Assembly (NCBI GenBank): GCA_016868585.1
Contig: VGGR01000002.1
Coordinates: forward strand, 1-64,000
DNA: 64,000 nucleotides
Direction: 5' to 3'
Source: Bacteroidota bacterium
GTDB lineage: Bacteria; Bacteroidota; Bacteroidia; Chitinophagales; Chitinophagaceae
Shown here: positions 45,057 through 53,945 of the stretch, piece by piece
How the letters are laid out: each line of letters starts with the position of its first letter
How positions within the stretch are numbered: the stretch's first letter is position 1
Made by a program: the position numbers and the translations under genes
Notes under the pieces: generated by a model
What the model saw: the letters and a program-made list of their open reading frames with translations, nothing else
Told to the model about the DNA's origin: nothing
Database searches by the model: none

Positions 45057-45064
45057 TATTTTTG
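45057..45064 (+). promoter_or_regulatory. -7 promoter box for the S41 protease gene
   Basis: TATTTTTG fits TAnnTTTG. It overlaps a TTG at 45062, ruling that out as a start codon, and lies only seven bases before the ATG at 45071. Confidence 0.45.
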
Positions 45065-45100
45065 ATTTCCATGTTTTCATACTTACAATACTGGTTGACT

Positions 45101-47224
45101 ATGAAGAGAATTAGCTTGCTAGTGGTGTTGGTCTTAATTGGATCGGTGCTTACTACCCAAATATTAGGCAAAAGCAAAACAAACCTGCCTCCAGATAAGT
45201 ATGAAAAGATAATGTTCCTGATTGGTAAGATGTTGTCCGATGGGCATTATAGTCCTCAACAAATTGATAACGCTTTCTCCAAGCGCGTTTTTGATCGTTA
45301 CCTGACCGAACTCGACCCTGAGAAAAATATTTTTTTAAAGAGTGACATTGCGTCATTACGAGTCTATGAAACTAAAATTGACGACGAATTAACTGGAGCA
45401 CCCATTCTTTTTTTCAAGGCAGTTGGCCACGTTTTTACCACTCGCGTACAGGAGTCGGAGTTATTGTGTCAGAAAATATTGTCCAATGCATTTGTCTTTA
45501 CCAGTGCGGAGGGAGTAGTGTTAAATGCTGATAAGTTGGATTTTCCGTTAAATGAAGCAGAAAGAGAACAGCGCTGGAAAAATAAACTGAAGCACATGTC
45601 GCTGGAGAGATATGCGGAAGGTATAGAAGTTAATAAAAAAGCCGGCGAGAAAGATGGTAAAAACGGTAAGCATGCTGTGGAGTTGGAAAAAGAGGCCCGT
45701 GATAAAGTAGGAAAAATTATGGCACGGACTTTTGATCGATTCAGGAATAAATTCAATGAGGACGACAAGTTCAATTTGTTTGTGAACACCATTACTACCA
45801 CCATGGATCCTCATACGGAGTTTATGCCACCGGTTGACAAACGTTATTTTGATGAAGAGATGGCAGGTCAATTTTATGGCATTGGGGCAACACTCCAATA
45901 CGATGAGGGCAGCATTAAAATTACAAGTGTTGTGGCAGGAAGTCCCGCCTATAAGTCTGGTCAAATCCAATCCGGGGACATCATACTTAAAGTGGGGCAG
46001 GCTGAGGAAGAGCCAGTTGATCTATCGGGTTTTATGACTACAGATGCGGTAAAATTAATACGGGGAAAGAAGGACTCAGAGGTCAGGCTTACGTTGCGAA
46101 AAATCGATGGCACTATTAAAGTAGTTTCATTAATCAGGGACCGAATTGTCCAAGATGAGGGGTATGCGCGTAGCGCGGTAATTCAGGATAACGGGCAAAA
46201 AATCGGTTATATATATCTGCCAGATTTTTATGCTGACTTTGAAAACCCTAACCGGCCCCGCTGCTTCACTGATGTTGCGAATGAATTGGTCAAGCTCAAG
46301 GCGGAGGGAATCAGCGGGTTAGTATTTGATCTTAGAAACAATGGGGGGGGGTCCCTTTACGATGTGGTGCAAATGGCAGGTTTATTTATTGGGGAAGGCC
46401 CTATTGTTCAAGTAAAAGACAGGGATCGTCCAGCCACTATTTTAAAAGATAAGGATAGGGCAATGCAATATGATGGGCCGTTGATTGTGTTAGTGAATGA
46501 ACTCAGTGCATCTGCCTCTGAAATATTTGCTGCAGCCATGCAAGATTACGGTAGAGGTATAATAATGGGAAGTAGCTCAACCTTTGGCAAGGGAACTGTG
46601 CAGCGCAACATAGGCTTGGATCCGCAGTATGGATTTTCCTCTACCAATGCTGAACTGGGAACAGTGAAACTTACGTTACAAAAATTCTACCGGGTTAGTG
46701 GAGGTTCAACGCAATTAAAGGGTGTTATTCCGGATGTGGTTATTCCTGATAATATGGAGTATTTAAAGTTCAGGGAGAAGGATACCAAAGAATCTCTTCC
46801 CTGGGACCAGATCTCAAAAACCTCCTTTATCACCTGGACCCCTTCTTACCAAAAAGACTCTGTAGTAGCTTATGCAAGAAGAAGAATTAGCAGTGACGAC
46901 CTTTTTCAATTAATCAGTAGCACGTCCTTGTTCCTATCCAAACAAAATGAACAGACCGTAAGCCTTCAATTGGATGCTTACAAAAAAGCGCAGGAGCAAA
47001 TAAGAAATGCGGTGAAGCAGTTGGAGGCCTTGCAACAAAATAGAAATCCAATGCAAGTAAATGCATTGCAAGGGGAGGAAAACCGGTGGTCGAACGACAA
47101 ACCAAAGCAAGAGCGGTTTGAACGCTGGTTAAAATCCTTAGGCAAAGACATCTACATTGAGCAGGGGGTTAAGACAATGAAGGACATGATAAGGGAATCG
47201 CCCACTACTGCTAAGCGTGCTTAA
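45101..47224 (+). CDS. Carboxy-terminal processing peptidase (Prc/Tsp type, S41)
   Basis: 707 residues from ATG 45101, which gives a clean signal peptide (ISLLVVLVLIGSVLTTQI). ATG 45071 would add ten residues and is favoured by its closeness to the promoter, so the start is uncertain. An N-terminal Tsp domain precedes a PDZ domain (FYGIGATLQYDEGSIKITSV, SPAYKSGQIQSGD), then the S41 core with VFDLRNNGGGSLYD, the nucleophile motif LSASASEIFAAAMQDYGRG and the catalytic Lys in TFGKGTVQ. The C-terminal DUF3340-like tail completes the Tsp layout. It degrades or trims envelope proteins at their C-termini. Confidence 0.92.
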   Translation: MKRISLLVVLVLIGSVLTTQILGKSKTNLPPDKYEKIMFLIGKMLSDGHYSPQQIDNAFSKRVFDRYLTELDPEKNIFLKSDIASLRVYETKIDDELTGAPILFFKAVGHVFTTRVQESELLCQKILSNAFVFTSAEGVVLNADKLDFPLNEAEREQRWKNKLKHMSLERYAEGIEVNKKAGEKDGKNGKHAVELEKEARDKVGKIMARTFDRFRNKFNEDDKFNLFVNTITTTMDPHTEFMPPVDKRYFDEEMAGQFYGIGATLQYDEGSIKITSVVAGSPAYKSGQIQSGDIILKVGQAEEEPVDLSGFMTTDAVKLIRGKKDSEVRLTLRKIDGTIKVVSLIRDRIVQDEGYARSAVIQDNGQKIGYIYLPDFYADFENPNRPRCFTDVANELVKLKAEGISGLVFDLRNNGGGSLYDVVQMAGLFIGEGPIVQVKDRDRPATILKDKDRAMQYDGPLIVLVNELSASASEIFAAAMQDYGRGIIMGSSSTFGKGTVQRNIGLDPQYGFSSTNAELGTVKLTLQKFYRVSGGSTQLKGVIPDVVIPDNMEYLKFREKDTKESLPWDQISKTSFITWTPSYQKDSVVAYARRRISSDDLFQLISSTSLFLSKQNEQTVSLQLDAYKKAQEQIRNAVKQLEALQQNRNPMQVNALQGEENRWSNDKPKQERFERWLKSLGKDIYIEQGVKTMKDMIRESPTTAKRA

Positions 47225-47228
47225 TTAA

Positions 47229-48296
47229 TCAGGCATTTCTGTTAATACAGTTCAAATCATCAAATGCAATTTCCAGTCGTTTGATGAAGGCTTCCTCACC
47301 TTTACGTAGCCAAATTCTGGGGTCGTAGTATTTTTTATTAGGTTTATCTTCTCCCTCGGGGTTGCCTAATTGCCCTTGTAAATAGGCTTCATTCTTTTTG
47401 TAATTCATTAGGATGCCATCCCAAAAAGCCCATTGTAAGTCTGTGTCAATATTCATTTTAATCGCGCCATAAGCGATTGCTTCCCGGATCTGTTCTTGGG
47501 GAGAACCGCTGCCTCCGTGAAAAACAAAGTATACCGGTTTTGAGCTGGTTTTGAAATGTCGTTGAATGTAATCCTGGCTGTTTTTAAGAATAACAGGTCG
47601 TAATTCAACATTCCCCGGTTTATAAACGCCATGAACATTACCAAATGCAGCAGCCACGGTAAACAATGGGCTTACTTTACTCAACTCAGTGTAAGCGTAC
47701 GCAACTTCGGAAGGTTGGGTATACAGTTTTGCATTTTCAACATCTGATTTGTCTACGCCATCCTCCTCTCCTCCGGTAACACCTAATTCGATCTCTATGC
47801 TCATGCTAAGGGGTTGCATTCGCTTGAAAAAATTAACGGAAGTAGCAATATTTTCTTCAATGGGCTCCTCACTAAGGTCCAACATATGCGAGCTGAAAAG
47901 AGGCTGACCTTTTTCTTTAAAATAGGTTTCACCTGCATCTAATAATCCGCTGATCCAGGGGAGCCATTTTTTTGCAGCATGATCGGTATGTAAAACAACC
48001 GGAACACCATAATATTTAGCCACATTATGAACGTGTAGCGCTCCAGCGATCCCCCCTTGGATATTTCCCTGTAATTGATCATTGGGCATTCCTTTTCCTG
48101 CAATAAACTGGGCACCTCCATTTGAAAATTGAATAATGACGGGAGAGTTTACTTTGGCTGCAGTTTCCAATGTGGCATTAATCGAGTTTGTACCAATAGT
48201 ATTAACAGCCGGAAGTGCAAAATTGTTTTCAATAGCGTCTTGATAAAGTGCTTTTAATTCATCGCCATGCAAAACTCCGGCACGATATTTTTTCAT
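47229..48296 (-). CDS. fbaA: Class II fructose-bisphosphate aldolase
   Basis: 355 residues, length of class IIa enzymes such as E. coli FbaA. Zinc-site and catalytic stretches are visible: VVLHTDHAAKKWLPWISGLLD, MSIEIELGVTGGEEDGVD, AAFGNVHGVYKPGNVELRP and VFHGGSGSPQEQIREAIAYG, KMNIDTDLQWAFW. It splits fructose-1,6-bisphosphate in glycolysis and runs in reverse in gluconeogenesis. The start is preceded by three copies of the pentamer TATCC on the minus strand and, 28 bases out, by a -7 box. Confidence 0.95.
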   Translation of the reverse strand: MKKYRAGVLHGDELKALYQDAIENNFALPAVNTIGTNSINATLETAAKVNSPVIIQFSNGGAQFIAGKGMPNDQLQGNIQGGIAGALHVHNVAKYYGVPVVLHTDHAAKKWLPWISGLLDAGETYFKEKGQPLFSSHMLDLSEEPIEENIATSVNFFKRMQPLSMSIEIELGVTGGEEDGVDKSDVENAKLYTQPSEVAYAYTELSKVSPLFTVAAAFGNVHGVYKPGNVELRPVILKNSQDYIQRHFKTSSKPVYFVFHGGSGSPQEQIREAIAYGAIKMNIDTDLQWAFWDGILMNYKKNEAYLQGQLGNPEGEDKPNKKYYDPRIWLRKGEEAFIKRLEIAFDDLNCINRNA

Positions 48297-48313
48297 AGGA
48301 TAGGATAGGATAG
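48297..48313 (-). repeat. Pentanucleotide tandem repeat in the aldolase leader
   Basis: On the plus strand AGGAT is repeated about three times directly next to the aldolase start codon, inside the expected 5' leader. The unit length means copy-number change would alter the leader by five bases without touching the coding frame. Confidence 0.5.
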
Positions 48314-48324
48314 TTGAATTGATG

Positions 48325-48332
48325 CAAATGTA
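48325..48332 (-). promoter_or_regulatory. -7 promoter box for the aldolase gene
   Basis: Minus-strand TACATTTG fits TAnnTTTG, 28 bases before the ATG at 48296. Confidence 0.5.
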
Positions 48333-48338
48333 GTGTTT

Positions 48339-49700
48339 TTAAGGGTTGCCTAAGGCTGCAATAACATCATATTTTGTAATAATATGATACGCTCCCGCCT
48401 CATCTCGAGTTAATACAGCTCCGTTTTCCTTGCTTATATATTGTGAGAGTTTCTCTACAGGGCTATCAAAGGTTACCAGAGGAAATCCATTTTCCATTAC
48501 GGCGTGTATGGAGGCGTTTTTTAAATCTGGATCTGCAAATATTTTTTTAAAAAGTCCATGTTGACTAATGGCTCCTATGGGTTGTTCCTGGTCCATGACC
48601 GGAATTTGTTCAATATCATACTTTTTCATGAGCTCTACCGCTTCGGACACGGTGTGTTGTGGAGTAACGGTAATTAACTTTTTTGATCCTCGGCTCTGAA
48701 TTATTTCCCGAATTGTTTTTACATCCAGAAACCCACGTTCCATCATCCATTGATCATTGTATATTTTGCCTACATAACGGCTGCCATGGTCGTGTAAAAT
48801 GCAAACAACCATATCGCCTTTTTTTAATTTAATTTTTAATTGGAAAAGTCCTTGTAAACAACTTCCTGCACTATAACCGCAAAACAGGCCTTCTTCTTTG
48901 GCTAATCTCCTTGCCATTATAGCACCATCTTTATCGGTTACTTGTTCAAAATGGTCTATGAATTGCATGGCATAATTTTTAGGGACAAAATCTTCGCCGA
49001 ATCCTTCACTCACATATGGTTTTACTTCGTTCATATCAATTTGGCCAGTCCTAAAGTACTTGGTAAGTAAAGAGCCATAAACGTCAATTGCCCATATTTG
49101 AATGGCGGGATTTTTTTCTTTAAGGTATTGTGCGGTACCGGTAATGGTTCCCCCGGTTCCCGCAGTACAAACCAGGTGCGTTATTTTGCCATCTGTTTGT
49201 TCCCATATCTCGGGTCCGGTTGTTTCGTAATGGGCCTGTCTGTTAGCTAGATTGTCGTATTGATTCATGTGACAGGAATTGGGAACTTCTTTGGCTAAAC
49301 GGGCAGCAACACTATAATAACTTCGGGGATCCTCGGGGAGCACGTTGGTGGGGCAAACAATAACTTCTGCTCCCACTGCCTTTAATATATCCACTTTTTC
49401 CTTTGACTGTTTGTCCGTGGTCACAAAAATGCATTTATATCCTTTTACAACGGCAGCTAATGCTAAACCCATACCTGTATTTCCACTGGTTCCCTCTATT
49501 ATGGTGCCACCCGGCTTTAAACGTCCATCCTGTTCTGCAACCTCAACCATTTTTAAAGCTATTCTGTCTTTGATCGAATTTCCGGGATTGAAGTAATCTA
49601 CTTTTGCCAGGACTTCGCAGGGCATTTCACTGGTTATTTTATTTAGGCGGATAAGGGGCGTGTTGCCAATGGTCTCTAGAATGTTATTTTTAATATCCAT
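48339..49700 (-). CDS. Cystathionine beta-synthase (PLP domain plus CBS pair)
   Basis: 453 residues. The PLP-dependent domain has NTPLIRLNKIT, the Schiff-base Lys in FNPGNSIKDRIALKMV, the Asn loop GTSGNTGMGLALA and the phosphate loop AGTGGTITGTAQYL. The C-terminal 120 residues form two CBS domains (TVSEAVELMKKYDIEQIPVMD, SPVEKLSQYISKENGAVLT), which argues for cystathionine beta-synthase rather than plain cysteine synthase. It condenses serine and homocysteine. The start overlaps the end of the S41 gene by 11 bases. Confidence 0.9.
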   Translation of the reverse strand: MDIKNNILETIGNTPLIRLNKITSEMPCEVLAKVDYFNPGNSIKDRIALKMVEVAEQDGRLKPGGTIIEGTSGNTGMGLALAAVVKGYKCIFVTTDKQSKEKVDILKAVGAEVIVCPTNVLPEDPRSYYSVAARLAKEVPNSCHMNQYDNLANRQAHYETTGPEIWEQTDGKITHLVCTAGTGGTITGTAQYLKEKNPAIQIWAIDVYGSLLTKYFRTGQIDMNEVKPYVSEGFGEDFVPKNYAMQFIDHFEQVTDKDGAIMARRLAKEEGLFCGYSAGSCLQGLFQLKIKLKKGDMVVCILHDHGSRYVGKIYNDQWMMERGFLDVKTIREIIQSRGSKKLITVTPQHTVSEAVELMKKYDIEQIPVMDQEQPIGAISQHGLFKKIFADPDLKNASIHAVMENGFPLVTFDSPVEKLSQYISKENGAVLTRDEAGAYHIITKYDVIAALGNP

Positions 49701-51216
49701 AATTATTGATTGTTTTTAGCGCTAAACGGATAGTACTGTCCTTCGTGTTCAAAATCTGGAAATAACCATTATCTCTCCACTTGTAACGTGCAATAGTGGC
49801 TAAGATTCTTTCGGATAAAAATTTTTTCTCTTGCGCTGAATAGTTGGGTAATGCAGGCCTTGCCTCTTTCTCAACGCTAACCCATTGATTCCACATGGCA
49901 TTGATCAATGACGTATCTGTTAGCAATGACAACGGAGAGTTTTTATTGTCAATACTGGAAATATGCTCCAAATAGAATGGAAAAGAAAATTGGTTTATCG
50001 AAGCCAACCCATGCATGAGATTTATTGAGTTAAGTATCGTAGAGCCGTTATTGTTTGGAGTTTTTATTTGGGGCGTAATTCCATTTTCTTCTTGTAAGGT
50101 ATCCCCGCAGGAGTTGATGAAGTAACGATTGTTTTTTAAGGTGTCATTCCCTTGATAAGGAAGTTGTATGCATCTGCCCAAGGGGGTATAGTATCTGGCT
50201 ACAGTAAGACGTAATGCAGCGCCTGTGGCGAGAGCATATTCTTCTTGAACTAATCCCTTTCCAAATGATTTTTGTCCGATTATTTTACCTCTACCCCAAT
50301 CCTGGATGGCTCCCGCTAATACTTCACTGGCACTGGCAGAAAACTCATCGATGAGTAACACTATTTTTCCTTTTTCAAATTGCCCGGGTCTGCGAGCTCT
50401 AAATTCTTGTTTGCCTATTTTTTGCCCTTCAGTGTATACGATTAACTTATCCTGGTCAAGAAATTCATCTGCTATGTCTACCGCTTCAGTCAATAAACCA
50501 CCTCCATTGCCTCTTAAGTCTAACACAAGGTGTAGTGCTCCTTGTTTTTTTAGCGTCTCCAAAGCCTGCATGAATTCCTCGTAGCTGCTTGCTGAAAACC
50601 GTTCCAGACGTATATAACCTGTTTGGGGCTCTATCAAATAGAAAGAACTGATTGCTGGTAGTGGAATTAGATCTCGTTGAACAGGTATTTGTACTGTTTG
50701 CTGGTTTCTGTGCACGGTCAGTTCTACCCAAGAATTTCTTTTCCCTCTGACAAGAGAACGGATTGAATCTGTTGAAATGTTTTTTCCATAAAGAAGATGA
50801 CCGTTAGCACTTAACAGTTGATCTCCTAATTTTAACCCTGCATTTTCACCAGGACCGGATGGAATAACATAAGTAATGGTAGCTGTGTCACGGAATAGTC
50901 CAAACTCCACACCAATCCCTTCAAAATGGCCTTTCAGAAGTTCGGCTGATGCGGCTACTTCTGCAGGGTTTAAATAACTGGAGTGGGGGTCTAATTTATT
51001 GAGCAATACCTCTACGTTGGTCGATTTCATACCCTCCAGATCAATTGAATCAACGTATTTATTATTAACTAAAGTTAAAACCTGTTGAAAAGTAGATTGA
51101 TTGTTATCCCCAAATAATTTACATGCTGGAAATAGTAATTGACTGGCAAAAAGTAATAGGATAAGTACTAACGCAACGATTATGGGTAGAGCGAAATCCC
51201 TTTTATTATTTCCCAT
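49690..51216 (-). CDS. S41 family peptidase (CtpA type)
   Basis: 508 residues with an N-terminal membrane anchor (PIIVALVLILLLFASQLLF). The PDZ domain (FEGIGVEFGLFRDTATITYV, SGPGENAGLKLGDQLL) is followed by the S41 core with LVLDLRGNGGGLLTEAVDIAD, the nucleophile motif EFSASASEVLAGAIQDWGRG and the Lys in SFGKGLVQEEY. It lacks the long N- and C-terminal domains of the Tsp-type protease at 45101, so the two are different subfamilies. It probably faces the periplasm and trims protein C-termini. Confidence 0.92.
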   Translation of the reverse strand: MGNNKRDFALPIIVALVLILLLFASQLLFPACKLFGDNNQSTFQQVLTLVNNKYVDSIDLEGMKSTNVEVLLNKLDPHSSYLNPAEVAASAELLKGHFEGIGVEFGLFRDTATITYVIPSGPGENAGLKLGDQLLSANGHLLYGKNISTDSIRSLVRGKRNSWVELTVHRNQQTVQIPVQRDLIPLPAISSFYLIEPQTGYIRLERFSASSYEEFMQALETLKKQGALHLVLDLRGNGGGLLTEAVDIADEFLDQDKLIVYTEGQKIGKQEFRARRPGQFEKGKIVLLIDEFSASASEVLAGAIQDWGRGKIIGQKSFGKGLVQEEYALATGAALRLTVARYYTPLGRCIQLPYQGNDTLKNNRYFINSCGDTLQEENGITPQIKTPNNNGSTILNSINLMHGLASINQFSFPFYLEHISSIDNKNSPLSLLTDTSLINAMWNQWVSVEKEARPALPNYSAQEKKFLSERILATIARYKWRDNGYFQILNTKDSTIRLALKTINNYGY

Positions 51217-51234
51217 TTAGGCCTAATTTTTGCA

Positions 51235-51250
51235 TAACTTGTGCAAGTTA
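51235..51250. promoter_or_regulatory. Short palindrome between divergent genes, possible operator
   Basis: TAACTTG and CAAGTTA, separated by TG, form a perfect seven-base inverted repeat between the ctpA-type gene and the amino-sugar kinase gene. The form suits a dimeric regulator, but none is encoded nearby. Confidence 0.3.
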
Positions 51251-51288
51251 ACTTATTTGTTTTGAACCTTTTTTATATTGGTTGAACA

Positions 51289-52134
51289 ATGGCTACTGTA
51301 AAATTGGTCGCAGATAGCGGAGCTACAAAAACAGCGTGGTGTCTCTTGGAGGGGTCTAAGAAGCGGAAGATACTAACTGCGGGTATAAGCCCTTATTTTT
51401 TAAATACTGCCGAAATTGTCACTGTACTTCAGCAAGAGTTGTTGCCTAAATTGAAAAAGGTAACCATTCAGGAGATTTTTTATTATGGCACTGGGTGTGC
51501 AAACCCTGCTAATGCAAAAATTGTATATAAAGCACTTGCACTCCTTTTCCCTGCAGCAAGGATTGAGGTTAGGCATGATCTAATGGGTGCTGCACGCGCA
51601 TTATGTGGAAGTGAAAAAGGAATTGTTTGCATTTTAGGCACTGGCTCAAACTCTTGTTTTTACAATGGCAAAAAAATAACCAGGAATAGTCCTGGCTTGG
51701 GATATGTGTTGGGTGATGAAGGAAGTGGTGCATACTTGGGGAAAAGGGTGATACAGTATTATCTCTATGGAACTTTTGATGAAGAGTTAAGGGGGCGATT
51801 CGAGTTGAGATTCACTACAACACCTGCTGAAATCTTGGAAAACGTTTACAAGAAATCACTTCCTAATCGGTACTTGGCTTCTTTTACTTCTTTTCTTGCG
51901 GAGAACAGAGGACATTATATGATCGAAAATATTCTCGAGGATGGGCTCAATGATTTTTTCTTCCAACACTTATGTCGATACCCGGAAGTTTGGAAATTCC
52001 CCCTGCATTTTACAGGTGGAATTTCCTATGCCTTTAAAGATGTAATAAAACAATTATGCTACCATTATGAATTCGAATTAGGCAGCATACTTCCTAACCC
52101 GACGCAAGGGTTGATAACCTTTCATTCACCCTAA
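51289..52134 (+). CDS. N-acetylglucosamine kinase-like protein (BadF/BcrA family)
   Basis: 281 residues of the ASKHA fold. The first phosphate loop is LVADSGATKTAWCLL, the second is CILGTGSNSCFYNGK, followed by GYVLGDEGSGAYLGKRVI, and the adenosine site lies near HFTGGISYAF. These motifs are those of GlcNAc kinases that make GlcNAc-6-phosphate. murQ follows one base after the stop. Together with nagA they would feed recovered cell-wall sugars to metabolism. The exact substrate (GlcNAc, MurNAc or glucosamine) cannot be told. Confidence 0.88.
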   Translation: MATVKLVADSGATKTAWCLLEGSKKRKILTAGISPYFLNTAEIVTVLQQELLPKLKKVTIQEIFYYGTGCANPANAKIVYKALALLFPAARIEVRHDLMGAARALCGSEKGIVCILGTGSNSCFYNGKKITRNSPGLGYVLGDEGSGAYLGKRVIQYYLYGTFDEELRGRFELRFTTTPAEILENVYKKSLPNRYLASFTSFLAENRGHYMIENILEDGLNDFFFQHLCRYPEVWKFPLHFTGGISYAFKDVIKQLCYHYEFELGSILPNPTQGLITFHSP

Positions 52135-52135
52135 T

Positions 52136-52945
52136 ATGAGTTTTGAGCGAATAACTGAGAAAAGCAGTTTGTATCGGCATTTGGACAAGATGTCTGTTAA
52201 TCAATTGCTGACGCTTATTAATCAGGAAGATCAAAAAGTCCCTGCTATTATCACTTATGCTATTCCCCAAATTGAGCAGTTAGTTGAGGCGATTGTTGAT
52301 AAAATGCTGATGGGGGGTCGTTTATTTTACATTGGGGCAGGCACCAGCGGTCGGTTTGGTATTGTCGATGCTAGCGAATGTCCGCCGACCTATGGTGTTC
52401 CGCCGGGTTTAGTCATTGGCATCATAGCAGGAGGCGAACAGGCCATCACCAAAGCGGTGGAAAAAGCGGAAGACAATTGGGAGCAAGGATGGATGGATTT
52501 GAAGGCATATGAGGTAACGACTCAGGACGTTGTGATTGGCATTGCTGCAAGTGGAACAACTCCTTATGTGATTGGTGCTTTAAGGCAGTGCCGTAAAAAT
52601 GGCATTGTAACAGGTAGTATTTGTTGCAACCCTCAATCGCCACTAAGTGCGGAAGCTGATTATCCAATTGAAGTAGTGGTAGGACCTGAATTTGTAACGG
52701 GAAGTACGCGTATGAAGAGCGGAACTGCACAAAAGTTGGTACTGAACATGATCTCTACTGCTGTAATGATTCAATTAGGTAGGGTAGAAGATAACAAAAT
52801 GGTCAATATGCAACTCACGAATGATAAGTTAGTGGATCGGGGCACCAAGGTGTTAATGGAATTAGCCAAGATTGGGTCCTATGATGAAGCAAAGGAGCTT
52901 TTACTCAAAGCCGGAAGTGTTAAAAAGGCGTTAGCACTTTTATAA
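52136..52945 (+). CDS. murQ: N-acetylmuramic acid 6-phosphate etherase
   Basis: MurQ cleaves the lactyl ether of MurNAc-6-phosphate to give GlcNAc-6-phosphate. The 269-residue protein has the SIS-domain signature FYIGAGTSGRFGIVDASECPPTYG, the catalytic-region EKAEDNWEQGWMD and the family stretch GSTRMKSGTAQKLVLNMIST. It lies directly after the sugar-kinase gene, and its product is the substrate of NagA (11477). The closing helical extension is somewhat short compared with E. coli MurQ (about 300 residues). Confidence 0.95.
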   Translation: MSFERITEKSSLYRHLDKMSVNQLLTLINQEDQKVPAIITYAIPQIEQLVEAIVDKMLMGGRLFYIGAGTSGRFGIVDASECPPTYGVPPGLVIGIIAGGEQAITKAVEKAEDNWEQGWMDLKAYEVTTQDVVIGIAASGTTPYVIGALRQCRKNGIVTGSICCNPQSPLSAEADYPIEVVVGPEFVTGSTRMKSGTAQKLVLNMISTAVMIQLGRVEDNKMVNMQLTNDKLVDRGTKVLMELAKIGSYDEAKELLLKAGSVKKALALL

Positions 52946-52956
52946 TTTTTTTTCGC

Positions 52957-53529
52957 ATGCACACGGTAGAGCCGTTTTATAATTGGCAACATATCTACAG
53001 TAGCGAATTGGACCAGCTTTCTCCATTTTGCGGAAGATCTTATTCCGAGTTTGAATTTTCACAAACCGTATACAACTACTATATTCACCCGCAATGGGAT
53101 GAGTTTGGCAGCCGGACCCTTTATCTGAAGGTATTGATGGCGGATTATGAAGAGCACTACATGATAATAGAGTTGCTGGGTGAATGGAATGATGCGCTGG
53201 AAAACGACATCATGCTCCTCAAAAGGGAAGTGCTTGAAAAGTTTATGGACCAGGGAATTGTTTACTTTATCTTGATCGGAGAAAATGTTTTGAACTTTCA
53301 TTTCGACGGCGCTGACTATTATGAAGAATGGAAAGAAGAATTGGATGAAAAGGGAGGATGGGCAGTCTGTTTGAATCTTTCTATCTCCAGCTCCTTGGAA
53401 TTTCAAAAGGCCCGTCTTGATCGATTTTTACCCTTACTTGCCCTTGACGATTGGCGTATCTATAAGCCTTTTCACCTTTTTAAAAAAACAGGTCTTGTCT
53501 TAGCTTCGCTTCTTCTACATTCCGATTGA
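52957..53529 (+). CDS. Conserved hypothetical protein
   Basis: 190 residues, no signal peptide or membrane segment, rich in aromatic and acidic residues (YYIHPQWDEFGSRTLYLKVL, DGADYYEEWKEELDEKGGW). I do not recognise a domain. It follows murQ by 11 bases and may be in the same transcript, but its role is unknown. The 176 bases between it and the truncated gene at 53706 hold no recognisable feature. Confidence 0.72.
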   Translation: MHTVEPFYNWQHIYSSELDQLSPFCGRSYSEFEFSQTVYNYYIHPQWDEFGSRTLYLKVLMADYEEHYMIIELLGEWNDALENDIMLLKREVLEKFMDQGIVYFILIGENVLNFHFDGADYYEEWKEELDEKGGWAVCLNLSISSSLEFQKARLDRFLPLLALDDWRIYKPFHLFKKTGLVLASLLLHSD

Positions 53530-53705
53530 TAAGGTTCTTTTCCATTTTTTAGCTGTGGCTTGCTCATTTTGCAACCTGAAGAATAGCTTGAGTTTTCTAT
53601 TGCTAACCTTAAAATTTCTCGCCGATAAAATGGTCTGCATTGTTCAATTCCTCTGTAGGTAGGAAATGGACTATGGGTTTGACAGGAATCTTTCTGATTC
53701 TGTTC

Positions 53706-53906
53706 CTAATCGTACACGTAGGATTGAACGCCTGTATCTGGGGCCAGCAGTAACGTAACAATTGCCTTTTGATTTTCCGGATCCGCCTCCAGTATATCAA
53801 GGCAAATACTTTCAGTCGGCATAGGTTCATTCAACAGGCGGTAGCGTTCCGCTTTTTCAAGCGCCGCCGGAATGTTCTCTTTGGAGAGGGGCTTAATTTG
53901 AAACAT
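53706..53906 (-). pseudogene. Truncated TPR-like gene (N-terminal fragment)
   Basis: From ATG 53906 the frame reads MFQIKPLSKENIPAALEKAE, then RYRLLNEPMPTESICLDIL and NQKAIVTLLLA, the N-terminus of a tetratricopeptide-like protein common in Bacteroidota and, from memory, about 150 residues long (usually continuing LLLALTDQF). Here it changes at about 53742 to an unrelated tail of 11 residues (PDTGVQSYVYD) and stops. No continuation is visible in the other two frames down to 53530. It begins 39 bases after the sdhB stop on the same strand, so it travelled with, or was once part of, the sdh operon. Confidence 0.6.
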
Positions 53907-53945
53907 AGAAAATGGTTTAAACAACCTGATTACTATGGTTTGATC

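Noticed and set aside
53609-53830. Separate small gene overlapping the truncated TPR fragment
   Set aside because: It lies in a different frame of the same strand, has no motif, and half of it is a shadow of the TPR-like reading.
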